Below, in pieces: positions 11,676 to 23,172 of a stretch of DNA of 64,000 nt. Numbering within the stretch: position 1 is the first letter of the stretch; each line of letters begins with the position of its first letter. The translations under genes and the position numbers were made by a program. Below the pieces are notes generated by a model. It saw nothing but the letters and a program-made list of their open reading frames with translations, was not told where the DNA came from and made no database searches. The DNA is from Actinernus sp. WN-2022. Taxonomy: Eukaryota; Cnidaria; Anthozoa; Actiniaria; Actinernidae. The stretch spans positions 108,876,047-108,940,046 of the forward strand of contig JAOWCC010000019.1 in NCBI GenBank assembly GCA_030867875.1, written 5' to 3'.

Positions 11676-12404
11676 TTAGTTTTGCTTTTTAACAAGATTG
11701 GCAAGTAAAGTCATCATGGCTTGAGTCTGCTGCTGCTGCTGTTGCAACATCACGGCTTGCATGCTTTGGGCCTGTTGCTGCTGTTGCTGCATTAACTTAA
11801 ACATGTCTTTCATCTGGCTTTGTGCCTGATCTGTGCTCCTTGCATGTTCTGCTATTTCTGTTTTCTTAACCTCAAGCTCTTTCTCCCTGAAGCCTTGCAA
11901 CAACTCATTCTTCTCTCTCAAATACTCCAGTGTGTCCCCTCCACTCCTACGCTTTATTTTGGGCTCCTTTTCTCCCTCGTCACTCTTCCTTTTCTTAGTC
12001 TGGCCTACTCTCTCCATGGCTGTTCTCCTCATATCATCTGCTTTTGCTCTGTCTGCTTCTATATTTTTCTGGCTGCTGCTATCATTTTCTCTGTTCTCTT
12101 CAGCTGCCTTTTCTTTCTCTGTTATTTCTTCAAGTAGTACATCTAGCTCTGTGACTTCATTTGATGTTCCAGTGCTTAACTCATCTTGTCTGTTTCTTTT
12201 AACATACTCTTTCTGGATATGGCTAAATCTTTCCCTCACACTTCGCATATTCACTTTAAACTCTAGCTCTCTGCTACTATTTAAGGTATCTGCAATTCTT
12301 GTCCAGACCTTCCCTCGTTCTACACTGCCCTTTTTATAGCGGAAAGGCTCCACTACCAGCACCTCCCTACACAAATACACATCATGATCTCCACTCCAGT
12401 CCAT
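11676..12404 (-). CDS. Harbinger-associated Myb/SANT-like DNA-binding protein
   Basis: About 242 residues from the ATG at 12404. The N-terminal 85 residues form a Myb/SANT-like trihelix (aromatic positions in MDWSGDHD ... VWTRIADTLNS ... VRERFSHI). A charged coiled-coil follows, with a basic stretch KKRKSDEGEKEPKIKRRSGG that can serve as a nuclear signal, then a Gln-rich tail with two poly-Q runs. In this family the protein brings the transposase to the nucleus and the TIRs. It is convergent with the transposase. TTTCCTCCTCTAG just before the ATG could also be a splice acceptor for a 5' untranslated exon. Confidence 0.82.
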   Translation of the reverse strand: MDWSGDHDVYLCREVLVVEPFRYKKGSVERGKVWTRIADTLNSSRELEFKVNMRSVRERFSHIQKEYVKRNRQDELSTGTSNEVTELDVLLEEITEKEKAAEENRENDSSSQKNIEADRAKADDMRRTAMERVGQTKKRKSDEGEKEPKIKRRSGGDTLEYLREKNELLQGFREKELEVKKTEIAEHARSTDQAQSQMKDMFKLMQQQQQQAQSMQAVMLQQQQQQTQAMMTLLANLVKKQN

Positions 12405-13771
12405 AGCCCTAGAGGAGGAAAGGTAGAGCAATGTGTGTCTGTTAATACAGTTTTGTACCTGAGTTCCATTTGCAGCATGTTTTTAACAGGGACTGCGGAG
12501 TGATTTTTATATGGAGGGGCGGATGGTTTTCATAGTCAAAGAAATTTAGCTGAAAGTGTTTATAGTAAATCCATTATTGGGGGGCTATACCCCTAGCTCC
12601 TCAGTCCCTGTTATAACCAGGAGCCCATTACCCCGGAGCTGAATCCAGTATAGACTTGTGTCACCGTGTATTAGATATTCAGGCTATTTTTAGCAACAAT
12701 TTCAATTTCACAATCTCTTAAAATTCATATTCTCAACAATTATTTTCACTATTTACAGTTGTAGATATGATTTATGCAAATGATTATAAAACAAAGGACA
12801 TTAAATTTTAACGAAGACCACATGTAAAAAATGTGACTTTCGATTTTAAATCATTAGAAAATTATTGCAAAATTTGCTGTTGCTCGGGTAGGGGGGTTGC
12901 AGATTTGGAAGTCGGACTACTCACACTATAATTATAAACACTCAAGACGAAGTGTAAGCATGTACGTTTTTACATATTTATGTAAACACACAATTTCGGT
13001 CTATTGAAATAAAACACTGACGAATATTAATTTAATTTACGGAACCGCTTTGTTGGTTTGTTTCGGTTTTTACGAACAAGCGATTCCTCTCGCTCGTGGC
13101 TGTTGTTGTGTCATGAACAAAACGTGTCGGAACTATAAACTACGAAGTTGGTTGAATTTATATCCAAGTATCATAGTTTTAAAGCTCTAAAACAATAGAC
13201 TTTAATTCTAAATATACTGGGGGAAATGTTTACGCTTTTAACTTATTAATTTTGTTTTGTTTTCGTGTCGGAGGTCACTCGGGAACTTTGCGCTTTATAA
13301 AGCTACGCTTTGAACTCGCACCTTTTTTCTGCTTTTCGGCTCGAATTCGTCTTAATCTCGCAGACAAACATCCAAGGCCTTCCTTTTTCTGGTTTTCTAT
13401 TTTTATTTAGATTTTATTGCAAGCGAATGTTATCTTCTATGTATCAGTTTTTACTCACCTTGGCCGCTTGGTTTGGCCTGAACCGTCCGATGACATACCT
13501 ACGAATTAAGCTAAAAATATCAACAATTTGCAAGCTAATACCGAAATTTGCCTTAAAAATAGAAATAAGAATAATTGTTCACACTTTATTATTGCAATTA
13601 GCCTATTTATTTCGAGTAAAGCGGTCAAAATCCTTACCTGAACCTCCCGTACTCCATACAACGCCAAAGTGGCTATTTCGCCGTCGTAGAATGCAGACGA
13701 CGGTTGCAAGGGGGGAGCAAGCCAAACGCACGCATGCGCACTAACACTGTTAGGTGGAAATATTACTTCCG
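12405..13771. other. Harbinger noncoding right end
   Basis: Between the Myb-like start and the right TIR I see no convincing gene. The plus-strand frame at 13310-13744 lacks any recognisable motif. The region probably contains the Myb promoter and transposase-binding sites. Confidence 0.5.
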
Positions 13772-13814
13772 GTCGCCGTAGCCGTCCCAGAATCCGTCGG
13801 TGCTTAAAGTCCCT
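13772..13814 (-). repeat. Harbinger right terminal inverted repeat
   Basis: Inverted copy of 8701-8743 with one mismatch. Directly after it the BEL integrase C-terminus resumes. Confidence 0.93.
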
Positions 13815-13971
13815 TTTGATACAGCCGAGAGACCGGGAATTCCCCGTCGAGAAGCCAAAACCTAACATGGACAAGTAAAAATGATCATAGACAGAACTGT
13901 CTTTCTCGTTGACATTAATAGAGCATTGAACTAGTAGTTAAGGTACACTTGGTTTAGACAGTGGATACCCA

Positions 13972-14160
13972 CTGTGGGGAGCCATGTGGCTTTAGTCAGC
14001 CCAGTTCCTACGCGCGCGTCTGTTAGCGCGCGAAACCAGAGTCACGTGACTGAGTTTAGCCAGCAGAACAGTCGGATCAGTTCGTTCGTGTTGTTTCGTT
14101 CTAGATTTCACGATTTATACAGTTACTGAGTTAGTTTAGCAAGCCTAGGAACCTCACAAG
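13972..14160 (+). repeat. Probable BEL/Pao 3' LTR
   Basis: TGTGGGGAGCCATG begins about 95 bases after the BEL stop at 13878. It is followed by roughly 190 bases with an LTR-like character, including GC-rich CGCGCG words. The end is uncertain because the matching 5' LTR is not in the window. Confidence 0.4.
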
Positions 14161-14209
14161 GTAACATTCATGTATTTGTACCGCATATCCGCCTTTCTTT
14201 GTAATTTTA

Positions 14210-14735
14210 TTATGTTTTCGCCTTATATTTTGATGTCATTTTGACTCGTATTCGATTGTTCATTTGTAAACTTATGTACCGTATTGCTGTTATTTGAATT
14301 ACAGCTTTACGTTTTCCGAAGGGAAAGTAGTAAAGAAAGTTTCTAAACAACCGTCGAAGGACAGTCGTTACAGTATCCGTACCTCTATATAGTACAGGTG
14401 GTTTGCTACGACCATCAGAACGTACAACGATGTAGGAGAATTCACAGGGAATATGTTCTTCTGTTTTCAGTGTGTTGCTCTGTTTAGGGTATTGGGCAGG
14501 TCCTTCGATCTTAGTGGTTAAAGCCTCAAGGTCGGCATAGATAACGTAGGGAACTTGGAGCTGTTTGTTGATATTCTGAAAGGAGACCATGTTGTTCTCA
14601 TTGGTAGGCATTTCAATGTGAATGGCTCTGTTTCCTATGTTCGTATTTTGTTTGATCGAATAGAAGGCGGTTGAAGTCCTTGATCCAGCAGTAGTATTGA
14701 AGACCGCTATCTGGGTGTTCTATAAGCAAGAAGTT
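14210..14735 (-). pseudogene. Polinton-type DNA polymerase B fragment
   Basis: On the minus strand, segments such as SGLQYYCWIKDFNRLLFDQTK, VIYADLEALTTKIEGP and EEHIPCEFSYIVVRSDG match the complete Polinton polymerase at 47080-48813. About 77 bases covering its cysteine pairs are deleted near 14635, and the similarity stops near 14330. This is a scrap of a different Polinton copy. It is fused in frame to the 3' end of the neighbouring gene. Confidence 0.85.
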
Positions 14736-17700
14736 AACTTCCAGTGCACGTCGCCAGACAGCAGCTTGGTAGTTTGCTCGCTTTGTGTGATTTCGTAGTG
14801 CATCTTGACATGGTGGAAGACTCTGTGACTTACCTTGCTTTGCGCAAAACGTAGCATAGCGACACTCGTTGATGTCAGGCTGATCCGACCATCCATACAT
14901 CTTGCAAACGAACTTCTCGCACTCAGAGAAAGGGACTCTATCCATTTCAAATGATTGACCAAGCTCTGCCATCCCTTGGCATGCCACTGGATCATTCTTA
15001 CAAAGCTTCAGAGCGGTCTTCTTTCCTTTTCCCGCAAAAGAGCTGGTGGAGTCGCAGCCAGTGAAAGAGTGCAAACCAGGCAGAGCATCGCACAGCTGGG
15101 GTCCAGCATTGTCGGCTATAGCGGAAATCTCAAGATAGATGTTCCTTGTTTTGCTTTTCTTCATGACAAGAAGCCGTGCCGGTATCTGACTGCGAAGATG
15201 ACAAGCTAGGATTGCCACATCTGTATCTGGAGACTTTATTATGATAGTGGTCTCGCCGTTTTCTGACGCATGTTTGGCATGGAGAAGTATCTTTGTGCCA
15301 GCTTCTTCGTGGTTGCTATTTAGCTCATGAATCTCTTGACAAACAACCTTGCCATCATCGACAGACAAACGGAAGCACTTGCTTTCAACGGTAAAGTAGA
15401 CGTGACGATTCCCGATTCCATCTGCGTAGATATCTCCCGACCATTGCTTAAGAAGAAATTCCGTTAGTTTTGTCTTGTTCTCTCCACTGCTTAGGAACTT
15501 CTTCCACTGTTTTGGGCACTTTTGACCACCTCCAGTTATTTTTATCTTGACGGATCCTTGACTGGCACGCTTTGCTCTCTCTGGACTCTTGATGGACACA
15601 TCGGGATATCTGTCTGTGACAAAGTCGACTCGCCTTGCCAAGGTTGCCCGAGGAACAACTGAATGAAAAACAGCAGTCGCCAATTCTTCAAATGTTGCTG
15701 GAATTTCTTTCAACGCTTGAAGTACAGCCATTCCATCAACAATCAGTGCTGCGGTGGGTGGAACATCCTCTGCTGGTTCGACTTCTTTAACCAATGTCTC
15801 CAGTAACTTGGACTTGTCAGTCTTTCCAAGAGATCCATCAACAGATGCCAGAGACCACGGAAGAGGACCAAGGGAGTATTGTAAGACTTCTCGCAGGTCC
15901 ATATCTCTTGTCTGGGCGACGACCAGCAGACGAGCGAACAGATCCCTATCTGCTTTAAGCATGACATCTCTTCCAGATATTTTGACAGACGAGAGAGTCG
16001 CAGATGCAAAATTCGCCAGCTTCAATTTCGGTATGGGATCATAAAAGGGAACTTCTGTGGTCATCAATCGCTTCCTCGTGAAAGTTGCCATTGCTTCCTC
16101 CCCCTTCTCATGGGCCATCAGAAAGTCTTCTTCAACCTTCTTTGGGGCTGTCAATCCTGATGCTAGGTGTGAAATATCATCGGAGTCTGATGGCGAAAAT
16201 GGGTTGATCCAGTTGTTAAGAGTTGACTGGACTTTCTTAACATCGTTCTCATCGACTGACATTCTGGCTTTGATATCTTTGACCACACCCTCATCATTAG
16301 TCATGCACAATCCAGCCATCTCACGGCAAGCTTGGGTAATCGCTGCGCGTTCATGAGAGGTCAGTAGCCATCGCTGCACTGCACCTTTGTTCAGGCTAAA
16401 ACGATGATGCGCGCATTTAGATTTGGTGTCACGGTTGATGGTCTGCTCAATGGTCTGGTCAACGGCCACTTGACTGAATGCACTAGTAGAGCTGCGTTGA
16501 ACCACAAAGTCGCCAGCTTGAAAGGCTTCATAGGGCAGCGGATGTCCGTCTTTCAGTGACATCATATCACACCAATAGACTGGTAGGTATCTAGAGTAAT
16601 TAGTGCGATCATAAGCAAACATCCAAGGAAGCATATCACGGATACAGGCGAGATGCAAGTTCCAATCACCTTCTCTTGTTGACCGTATGAATCGCAGCAG
16701 CAGACTAGCCATCTCGATGTATGATCGCCAGTATATACTCATCTTGTTGCTTGACGATTCATTGAATTCCTCAAACTTAACTTGGAGGTCTTCGAGTGCT
16801 GGCGTTTCATACAATTCCTGGATTGCGCAAGATATCAGTTTTTTCTGCACTTTACTTGAGGCTGTCTCCACAGCCTCTCGAAGCAATAGCACGTCTGGAG
16901 CATCTTTTGCTGTGTTGACAAATGCCTGCCAGTTGAGTCGCAACAAGGCCTCCAGTACCACCTTATGCGTGCGCATTGCCCTGTTGTATTGCTTCCCCTG
17001 CAGTACTCCATTCAGTGAACCACTGCCTATTATTCTAGACTCGAGCAAAAGGTCTCTCAATCCACCATCTCCGAAGAGCTTTCCTATTACTGCGAGGAAG
17101 ACGCAAGCAATATGGAAGCATCCCATTCGTAACACAATGCTGTTGAACTCCTCTTGCTGCTTCCATACAACCTCTAGGGCCTTCGCATACATTGCCTGAT
17201 CTAGAACAACAACGGTGTCACTGAGGCCCAGCTGAGTCGCCATTTCAACAGACTTCCTCAGTAACGTATACACCGTGGAGAGCTCTGTTGGTGAAGCATC
17301 TATGAGTTGGCAATAGCCAACTACACTCTTGGGTGGAATTTCCTGTGTGCTGGCCGCCGCATTAAACCCGCTCCATCCCGGAACAGTTTGATGAGAATCG
17401 ACGACCTCTTCGGTTGGATTAGGAAGTCGTGATAAGAACCATGCAAAGTCCTTAATTATTGCTTGGCGATGATCGTCCGTTCTTCTAGTGAGTGCGGCAT
17501 CTATGGCATATACTCCAGGGCCACATCGTTTACCTGCGTTATACTGGTGAATCTGTTAATTAAAATAGGTTACAAATTTAATCTTAAAATCAAAACTAAT
17601 CGTGTACCTAATTGCAGTACAGTAAATTCACTAAGAATTTGTGTTATTTTGGGACCATACCTGGCTGTGAGCTGCATGAAAAGTACGCCTTCGGACAGCA

Positions 17701-19278
17701 CTGTTTTCTCGCGCTGTTGCGGGTGGTGGATCACATGCAGCGACTTGCCTTTGTATCACGATGCCATTCGTACAGTGGGTGGTACCTTTTCCTGATAGGG
17801 TTTCTTCAATGAGGTCTATATTGTCCCAGCAGAAAGTGCTGAACACATTTGGATGAACATTCTTAGGAAGTAAATAATACACCATGTTCTTCTCTTTCTA
17901 ACTGTTTCTCAGCTAGTCTGGTCTCGACCCCAAGAACCTGTTCGTAAGAGATCCCATGACCGCATCGATTAAGCAAGGTGATAACTTCTTTGCATCCCGT
18001 GAGGTTTTTCACAGTGAGAGGTAAGGCAACGTGCTTTGGTGTTTTCTGCCTTCCTTTTGATACGTTGTACAGGAGGTCCTGACCAATTGACAAAACTAGC
18101 CGCTGAGTGGAGTGCTCCTTCACACTGACCTTCTCAACTTTCTCTTCTTCTGGCACGAGTTCACTGTCGTCAGTAAGTATCCATGCAAGTAAGTTGTATA
18201 CAGCATTGGGAAGTAAGACATTTTCTGCCTTTATGTCAGTAGCATAGGGTGGCCACGGCATGTTAGACTCCTGATTCAATATGGCGGCACGCACAATCTT
18301 TGCAGCATAATAAATATGGTTCTTATAAGAAACGTCCTCTATATCATACATATCTTGTTCAACAGTACGATTAAGACCAGACTCAACCACCTGGCCCTTA
18401 GGCACGTCATCACAATAGACAAGTTCGGCCTCCGATCTATATCTGGGGTGCCAGAAGCTTATTCTACCCGGATAAGCTTTTTGTATTTTGATCTTCCCAA
18501 TCAGCTTTTCAGAGCGATACAGAGGGTTCTGTATGCCCTGGAGAGAGAGTAGTTCAACGTATCTTTGCCGTAGGTCTGACATACGTAGAACTTCCAAACG
18601 ATCAAGGAGCTTCGGCTCTATCTCAGACTTGAGCACTTTAAAAGCATCATCATACAGAGATTCCAGCTCTCCTTGATTTTTCTTGATGGCTTCTATTTGC
18701 TTAACATTTGTGTACGAGCGGTAACAAGACCTATGATAGCACACTTCTATAGCAATAGGATCTTGTTCGTTTAGAGCTACAATAAGCCTATCGTCACCTT
18801 GGATCTTTGCTGCCTCGAGAAGAGTCGTTCCGGCTGTCACTGTCTGGCAAAGTGTTAGCTTCTCTTTTCTCCGTCTGTCTTTTGGATGCGTCTTTTCTTT
18901 TTGGCATATTGCACAGTTCTTGATGTTTGTTGACTGTGGAGAAGAACGTGTCAGACGAGGTTCTTCTTCAGCTGTAACAGTATTTTTCTCCTCTGAAGAT
19001 GGAGTCTCCTCTATCTTCCTCTTTTTCACAACGCGTTCAAGAAGGTTCTTGGCTGTGTACATTTGGTAGCATCTGCGGTGATACATACCAAATGGGCCGC
19101 TTTCCCATTTCCCCTCCATACTGGTAGAAATGCCATCCTTTCGAAAATCGGAGGCTTCTTTGAAGGTCTTCCAGCTTACATCAGAGAAGTTAATTATTGG
19201 GCCCTGCACTCCAGCTTTGTGACACAAGCAACTTGTTGAAGCAGTCGAAGATGATCTTGGATTTAGTGAAAACGCCAT
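14736..19278 (-). pseudogene. Multi-copy Cys/His-motif and PIN/FEN-like nuclease family gene
   Basis: Minus-strand gene in two coding exons: 19278-17661 and 17552 downwards. The intron has donor CAG|GTATGG and acceptor TTAACAG. The N-terminal half has two Cys pairs each followed by an HRxCY or HRSCY-xxYT motif, which looks zinc-binding. The C-terminal half has IIKSPDTDVAILACHL and HSFTGCDSTSSFAGKGKK, resembling the acidic core of PIN/XPG-like nucleases. I recognise this as a repeated family in cnidarian and other invertebrate genomes but know no function for it. A frameshift near 17885 breaks exon 1, and the natural C-terminus is replaced by polymerase sequence near 14735. It could be transposon cargo rather than a host gene. 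Confidence 0.65.
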
Positions 19279-19403
19279 AAGGTGTACCGCTAACGTAGAA
19301 ACTGTAAATCAACAGAAGGTATCTCAAATTTAGATGCAATGATCGTTTCAGTGTCAGACAAGCAATCAAGCGATCAAAGCAAATTTGAAAAAGGCCATCC
19401 TGT

Positions 19404-19432
19404 GGGGGGGGGGGGGGGGGGGGGGGGGGGGG
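19404..19432. repeat. Homopolymer G run (29)
   Basis: 29 consecutive G residues on the plus strand. It may be slippage-prone or an assembly uncertainty, and is capable of G-quadruplex formation. Confidence 0.9.
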
Positions 19433-19770
19433 AAGGAGAGATCCTCACAAAACCTATATAAAATAAATACACTGTAATACAACAAAATTAGTGTTGTTGA
19501 GTTCACGCTATTGATGTCAACAAGATACAATCCCTTCTAATGGTTTGTCATGGTTTGTGAACACACAATTTCTAACGAGACCTGAAACAACCATCAAGGG
19601 CTGATCAAAGCTAGGATCCGGCTAAACTACAGATCGAAATGGAAATTTAGCATGTTGGTTTTTGTGGAGGGAGGAAAACTGTACAGTAAGCAATCGATGG
19701 GTCTATCATCTAGAAAGACTTTTATACAGGGTCGTTTACTGCTTTAATTTGCTCGGAAAGCTTGTCTATG

Positions 19771-19955
19771 TGCATGACAGATTAGTTATCCCCTTGTAAT
19801 TATTGGGATCGACTTTGCTGCCCTTCTTGTGTATCGGAGTAATGCATCCGAAACACCACTCATCTGATAGTTTCCTGAGCTAAGAACCGAATTAACGAGG
19901 TGTAGAGGAGATTGTCTTTAGCGGCCCTTGCAACATTTCAGGAACTCGTTATGTA
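19771..19955 (-). pseudogene. LINE reverse transcriptase fragment
   Basis: On the minus strand ITPIHKKGSKVDPNNYKGIT is the first conserved RT block of non-LTR elements. It is preceded, after a frameshift, by a typical leader with an LSSGNYQMS-like end. It stops abruptly at a TAG near 19771. This is a short dead remnant. Confidence 0.75.
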
Positions 19956-20582
19956 TCCCGTCCTTTTCGGTCGTTCGAATTTTTTTTTTAACGTAAAGGA
20001 GCTCTTTTTCAGTAATGATAGGATCGAGGGGCCAATTTCAAGATCGCATGAATGCACATAATACAGGCCTCGGTAAATGAAAAAGGATGTTAAAGATAAT
20101 TGCACGAAAATTGGCTTCATGAATAGAAATAACTATTATCTAGCAACTTTCAGTGAGTTCTGAAGCGAAATCAATACTTACAGTCATTCTAGAAATGCCC
20201 ATCATCTGTGCACGTTTTTGCAGTACACGGCAGCCATCTTGGATGTAATGAGAACCGCTGGTCATGACAGCAGGCCCACGAAAAGCACAGGAAGTCCAAT
20301 ATAATAAAATCCTTACTGGCAAACAAGTCTGTCCATCTAGTCGAGGGACTGTTTCGTTTGTTTTTTGTAATATAGGTAGTATATCTCTACTTACTCGATG
20401 TAATTAAAATATTTTGCACCTTTGTATGAAAACTTCTTTTGAATGACGTCATATTCATTTTTTGTCGACTGTAAGGGAGCGACTTTTTGTGACCCAACAC
20501 TCTATAACAGTCATTTCTAACGCTTAAATACATCTATTCATTTCGAAATAACCCAATACCATATAGTTATTATGAAATACTC

Positions 20583-20617
20583 AAACCGGAAGTAGATTTG
20601 TTGTCACTTCCGGTTTG
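20583..20617. repeat. Inverted ETS-like hairpin
   Basis: AAACCGGAAGT and its reverse complement ACTTCCGGTTT are separated by 12-13 bases. CCGGAAGT is the core of ETS-factor sites, so this may be a promoter element or a MITE end. No gene starts are evident beside it. Confidence 0.5.
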
Positions 20618-21080
20618 GCTCATGTTGTCTAAAACTGGGCTTTTTGTCTTTCTCAGTGCGGGTTTTCGCAGTTTCTCTGCAAGAAATTATTTAAAAAGTA
20701 AGCAAATAGCATATTTGATTAAAACTTTCTATTTTGGATGCTTAATAAGGTAATTCTAAATGTTTCTTTACGTTTTGGCTGCCATCACTGCTAATTAGCA
20801 TAAAATTTAATAAATTTTATGAAATTAAGCATTTTTACTGCTTCTGTCAAGTTTATTTGCCTGCAGATTACTATTAACGTAGAACCAATTAAGTTTGGGT
20901 GAAGCTTTGTTGGTAAAAACTATTAAAAAAAGGAAAAAATGTAGCATGGGTTATTTAGGCCAGGTTACCAAGGCCTTTGGACACTTTTTCCGCCTGTTAA
21001 CAAACAGATTCGTGATCAGTGGGCTCTACGCTTTAAAATGATACCAAGAACAGCTTGCCATCCGGGGGGTGCAGCCAACT

Positions 21081-22003
21081 CTAAAAATAAGGCTCTTTTT
21101 GGATTTGGCCTTCTTTCTCATGCTTTTCTGATCCAGCTACGGAATACACAGGCTCAAAGCACTTCTTTACCTCCTCAACAGACACATCAGTGTGTATGAA
21201 ATGTCTCACAGCTTCATCTGAAAAATTGCTCATTATGTCATAAACTCCAAAGCTCATTAGACCTTTTTTAAAGCTTAAAATCTCTTCTGCAACACTACTA
21301 ACCATAATGTGCCTCACACAGGTATCAATTAGCTCTCTCTTATCTTTTAAATTCACAACAGCTTTGGTATAACCCATGTCAAAACGTTCAGGGAATTCAT
21401 TTACAGCTTGAAAAAATGACTTATCATCTGTACATTTAACAATCTTACTTAGTTGTGGCAGATACTCAAACTCAAGTGGAACTTCATCTAGAGATACTTC
21501 TGTTGGCAAATCAAATAAAGAGTTAACCAATGAAGGAGAGAACATATGAGACCCAGGGCAACCATTTAGAGCAGATACTGCCATAAGCTTTCCCAGTAAC
21601 TCAAATTTTCCCACCCGCAATGCTCTTAGGTTATGCCTAAAGGTTATATTGGGGTAGCAACCACGAACTATGTCACTACAAACTGAAATGCCTTTAAAGA
21701 ACTCAGTAAAATATTCCCTTGTAACTCCCCCCGTGTCAACAGCTTCTTCCCCGAAAAACTTAACGATGACATGTGATTTGATGTCCTCGTCTTCCAAAGA
21801 TTCAAATGTCTTGGAAACTAGGTCTTTTCTTGTCAATTCAATAAGAGTATAGTCATCTGGGGAATATGTTTCTAATCTTTCCTTCAAAGCTTCAGTCAGG
21901 GATTTCTGTTGCAGTTCAGCCTTCTGTTCACATTCCTTGCTTTGTTGTATAGCAAAATTCAGCAATGAGTCATCAGCATCTGTAGCAACTGTTCCAGATG
22001 CAC
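21081..22003 (-). CDS. HECT-domain protein, exon 2 (G2E3-like, truncated)
   Basis: The acceptor TTATGCAG|GTGC joins in phase 1 to exon 1. The encoded part has the HECT N-lobe landmarks (VKFFGEEAVDTGGVTREYFTEFF, LMAVSALNGCPGSHMFSP) and continues into the start of the C-lobe. The stop at 21081 falls before the region that would carry the catalytic cysteine. HECT ligases pass ubiquitin through that Cys, so this product would lack ligase activity unless further exons lie below 21081; I could not find one. Related G2E3-like single-copy or multi-copy genes are common in cnidarians and fish. Confidence 0.8.
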
Positions 22004-22073
22004 CTGCATAAGTTAAACATAAGCACCAGAAATATTAATTAAAAACTTCTATAAATTGCATATGTAAAATATT

Positions 22074-22150
22074 AGGGACCGGTCATTATTTATTTAAAAA
22101 AAGGGGGGGAGGGGGGAGGGAGAAAAAAAAGATTTGGTTAATATTTTATT
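22074..22150 (+). repeat. GGGACCGGTCATTA dispersed repeat end
   Basis: The same word recurs inverted at 59405-59425 (TAATGTCCGGTCCCTTA). Both copies are linked to poly-G or poly-C blocks and CATGACCC-like phrases, so it is a repeated non-autonomous element family. Confidence 0.6.
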
Positions 22151-22528
22151 CATGACCCACTCCTTAAAGTGTTTAATTTAATTTTAATCCACCCTTCCTC
22201 CCCATCACCTGTACACTCCTGTACACTGTATTCATTTAACAGACCAATGCAACACTGGACAAAATCAGTATAGCGTGTTGACCAGTGCCCAATCCAAGTC
22301 TTTCCATAGTGTTTTCAATATACAATACACACAATAGAATGTTTCACTTAAGTGTGCCCCAGTTTGACTTATACCAGGTAGCCTATACTGTTTTTCTACT
22401 GTAGTTTTTGGATAATCTGTACAGGGCCATGCTCCTGTGCTGTGTATGGCCCTGCTATATTGTTAATGTTTATGAGAATCACATATAGTGAATCACAAAC
22501 AAGTATGGTGTGTCTTTGTTGCAGCCTA

Positions 22529-22854
22529 CCGTAAACACCCATGTATAAGCCGCATCCTTAGATAAGCCGCACCCCAAGTTTTGAAACTTGAATTTAGGAA
22601 AAAATACAAAAAATAATTAGAAAATCTTTTGTCCGAGTTCATAAACGCTTGTACTTGATGCCAAACTTCTTCCAAAAAAAAAAAAAATATCTTTTTTTGG
22701 AGTTCATAAATGCTCGTACTTGAAGCAAAACTTCATCAGATTGTCATAAATACATGTACATAATCGCAACTTTAATTCGATCGAATATGGTTCAACTTGC
22801 CTTGTCATTTCTTGTGTATATTTTAACCTGCGGCTTATCTACAGGTGTTTACGG
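22529..22854. mobile_element. MITE with CCGTAAACACC ends
   Basis: The ends CCGTAAACACCCATGTATAAG and, inverted, CTTATCTACAGGTGTTTACGG are flanked by TA duplications (22527-22528, 22855-22856). The interior has two related GTTCATAAACGCTTGTACTTG-like segments. This is a mariner-type non-autonomous element. Confidence 0.8.
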
Positions 22855-23115
22855 TATTTGACTTGTCTATATTTTTTTAGAATCAATCAACTATTCCAAT
22901 GAACTTTGATTGTGGCTTAGGAACACAATGAGGCTCCTTTATAAAAATATTACCCCCCCCCCCCCCCCACCCCCCTCTCATAATTTATTTTAATCATGAT
23001 CCACCCCCTGTCATCTAAAAAAATTCACCTGACCCCCCCTATGATTTATCCCTCCCCCCCTATGATTTATCCCTCCCCCCCTCCCCCCCTTTTATAAATT
23101 ATTATTGCCACTGAG

Positions 23116-23172
23116 CAATAATAATAATAATAATAATAATAATAAGAACAAGAACAAGAACAACAACTATGG
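23116..23172 (+). repeat. (TAA)n and (CAAGAA)n microsatellite
   Basis: A run of AATAAT units passes into AAGAACAAG units. Confidence 0.85.

Larger units (their letters stand above)
8701..13814 (+). mobile_element. PIF/Harbinger DNA transposon, two genes, TIRs intact
   Basis: 43-bp terminal inverted repeats (8701-8743 and 13772-13814, one mismatch) begin AGGGACTTTAAGC. Inside are a DDE transposase on the plus strand and a Myb/SANT-type protein on the minus strand, the two-gene set known for Harbinger elements. The flanks are ATT and TTT, an imperfect 3-bp duplication. Both genes appear open, so this is the best-preserved autonomous element in the window. Confidence 0.92.
4340..14160 (+). mobile_element. 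BEL/Pao LTR retrotransposon, interrupted by copia and by Harbinger
   Basis: Gag with BEL-type cysteine motifs, an A17-like protease, RT (YVDD), RNase H, integrase and a probable 3' LTR occur in BEL order (RT and RNase H before integrase). The 5' part lies to the left of the copia insertion, outside the window. The Harbinger transposon at 8701-13814 interrupts the integrase C-terminus. Removing it together with one 3-base flank lets the frame run on to a stop at 13876-13878. The 3' boundary is approximate. Confidence 0.88.
19279..20580. other. Upstream intergenic stretch with G run and LINE scrap
   Basis: Apart from a 29-base G run (19404-19432) and an RT fragment near 19.8 kb, I see no gene. 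Sequences directly upstream of 19278 presumably hold the promoter or a 5' exon of the adjacent gene. Confidence 0.5.

Noticed and set aside
11820..12339. Two long plus-strand frames opposite the Myb-like gene
   Set aside because: Antisense shadows of its Gln/Glu/Lys-rich coding sequence.
13310..13744. 144-codon plus-strand frame at the right end of Harbinger
   Set aside because: No family resemblance, opposite a second open frame, and overlapping the approach to the TIR.
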